From the NCBI GenBank assembly GCA_002011685.1, contig MTOL01000193.1, forward strand, positions 1 through 5,758: a stretch of 5,758 nucleotides of DNA, read 5' to 3'. The DNA is from Deferribacteres bacterium JdFR-76 (GTDB lineage: Bacteria; Zhuqueibacterota; JdFR-76). This document shows positions 5,311 to 5,758 of the stretch, piece after piece. The notes below the pieces were generated by a model that did not search any database, was not told where the DNA came from, and was given only the letters and a program-made list of their open reading frames with translations. Position 1 is the stretch's first letter. The number at the start of each line of letters is the position of its first letter. The position numbers and the translations under genes are program-made.

Positions 5311-5758
5311 ATGTGCGGAATTTGTGGTGTGGCGTTTAACTCCAGCCAGAAAGCTGATTCACATCTTCTCCAGAGGATGTGCCGGACCATCGTGCACCGC
5401 GGTCCGGATGATGAGGGTATTTTCGTTGATGGCCGAGCGGGAATAGGTATGCGCCGGCTGAGCATCATTGATCTGCAAACCGGGCAGCAGCCGCAGTTCA
5501 ACGAAACGGGAGATTTTGCCATTGTTTTCAACGGAGAGATTTACAATTTTCAGGAGCTCCGCCGGACGCTGCAGCAGAAGGGCCACACCTTCTGCACCAA
5601 CAGCGATACGGAAACCATTCTTCATGCTTACGAAGAATACGGCGAGAAATGCCTCCAATATCTAAACGGCATGTTTGGGTTTGCCATTTACGATAAGCAG
5701 TCCGGGTCGTTCTTTCTGGCAAGAGACCGGATCGGAATCAAACCACTCTATTACTATT
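5311..5758 (+). CDS. asnB: Asparagine synthase (glutamine-hydrolysing) family protein, N-terminal part
   Basis: The first 149 codons are visible and the gene runs off the right edge. The protein starts MCGICGVAF, giving the N-terminal nucleophile Cys2 after Met removal, as in Ntn-type class II glutamine amidotransferases. Further glutaminase-site motifs are HRGPDDEG (29-36), RRLSIIDL (48-55), NGEIYN (74-79) and SDTE (98-101), then LNGMFGFAIYD (118-128) and LARDRIGIKPLYY (136-148). This pattern is AsnB-type, not GlmS or PurF. The domain releases ammonia from glutamine for an ATP-dependent synthetase domain that lies outside the window. A GGGGA (5296-5300) within the end of the preceding gene is the likely ribosome binding site, and only 5 nt separate the two genes. 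In polysaccharide loci, AsnB homologues can amidate uronic acids instead of making asparagine; the missing C-terminal domain would help decide. Confidence 0.92.
   Translation, partial: MCGICGVAFNSSQKADSHLLQRMCRTIVHRGPDDEGIFVDGRAGIGMRRLSIIDLQTGQQPQFNETGDFAIVFNGEIYNFQELRRTLQQKGHTFCTNSDTETILHAYEEYGEKCLQYLNGMFGFAIYDKQSGSFFLARDRIGIKPLYYY

Noticed and set aside
5468..5665. Alternative + strand frame inside the AsnB-family gene
   Set aside because: The overlapping frame from 5311 encodes a continuous class II glutaminase domain with all its motifs; the alternative frame has none.

Overview
The window is a stretch of a bacterial surface- or exo-polysaccharide biosynthesis locus, with all genes on the + strand. 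It holds four complete genes and two genes cut by the window edges. In order they are: the C-terminal tail of a bacterial tyrosine (BY) kinase; a UDP-glucuronate 4-epimerase-like SDR enzyme; a membrane polyprenyl-phosphate sugar-1-phosphate transferase; UDP-glucose 6-dehydrogenase (Ugd); a GT4-type glycosyltransferase; and the N-terminal glutaminase domain of an asparagine synthase (AsnB) family protein. Purine-rich Shine-Dalgarno sequences (GGAGG, AGAGG, GGGGA) precede the starts. Base composition is balanced and no gene looks compositionally foreign. The gene set is found across many Gram-negative-type phyla, so I cannot name the organism. No tRNA, rRNA, CRISPR array or transposase was seen.

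Layout: bases 1-2561 are tightly packed. There are 16 nt between the kinase stop and the epimerase start, and 0 nt between the epimerase stop and the transferase start. Ugd follows after 30 nt, with a strong GGAGG ribosome binding site. After ugd comes the only sizeable non-coding stretch (3912-4123). It is dense in secondary structure: a nested pair of inverted repeats, a G+C-rich hairpin resembling a terminator, an A/T stem-loop, a second weaker terminator-like hairpin and a short direct repeat. The glycosyltransferase and the AsnB-family gene then follow with a 5-nt gap.

How the genes fit together (established pathways plus inference): Ugd oxidises UDP-glucose to UDP-glucuronate. The epimerase can convert UDP-glucuronate to UDP-galacturonate. 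The sugar-1-phosphate transferase starts the repeat unit on undecaprenyl phosphate, and the GT4 enzyme adds a further sugar. The BY-kinase normally controls polymer length or export. The AsnB-like protein is a glutamine-dependent amidotransferase and could amidate a uronic acid in the polymer, although ordinary asparagine synthesis cannot be excluded from the part visible. This is a recognisable class of locus and I see no clearly new system. The most noteworthy points are the structured spacer inside the gene cluster, the loss of the usual GT4 glutamate pair in the glycosyltransferase, and the combination of uronate synthesis with an amidotransferase.
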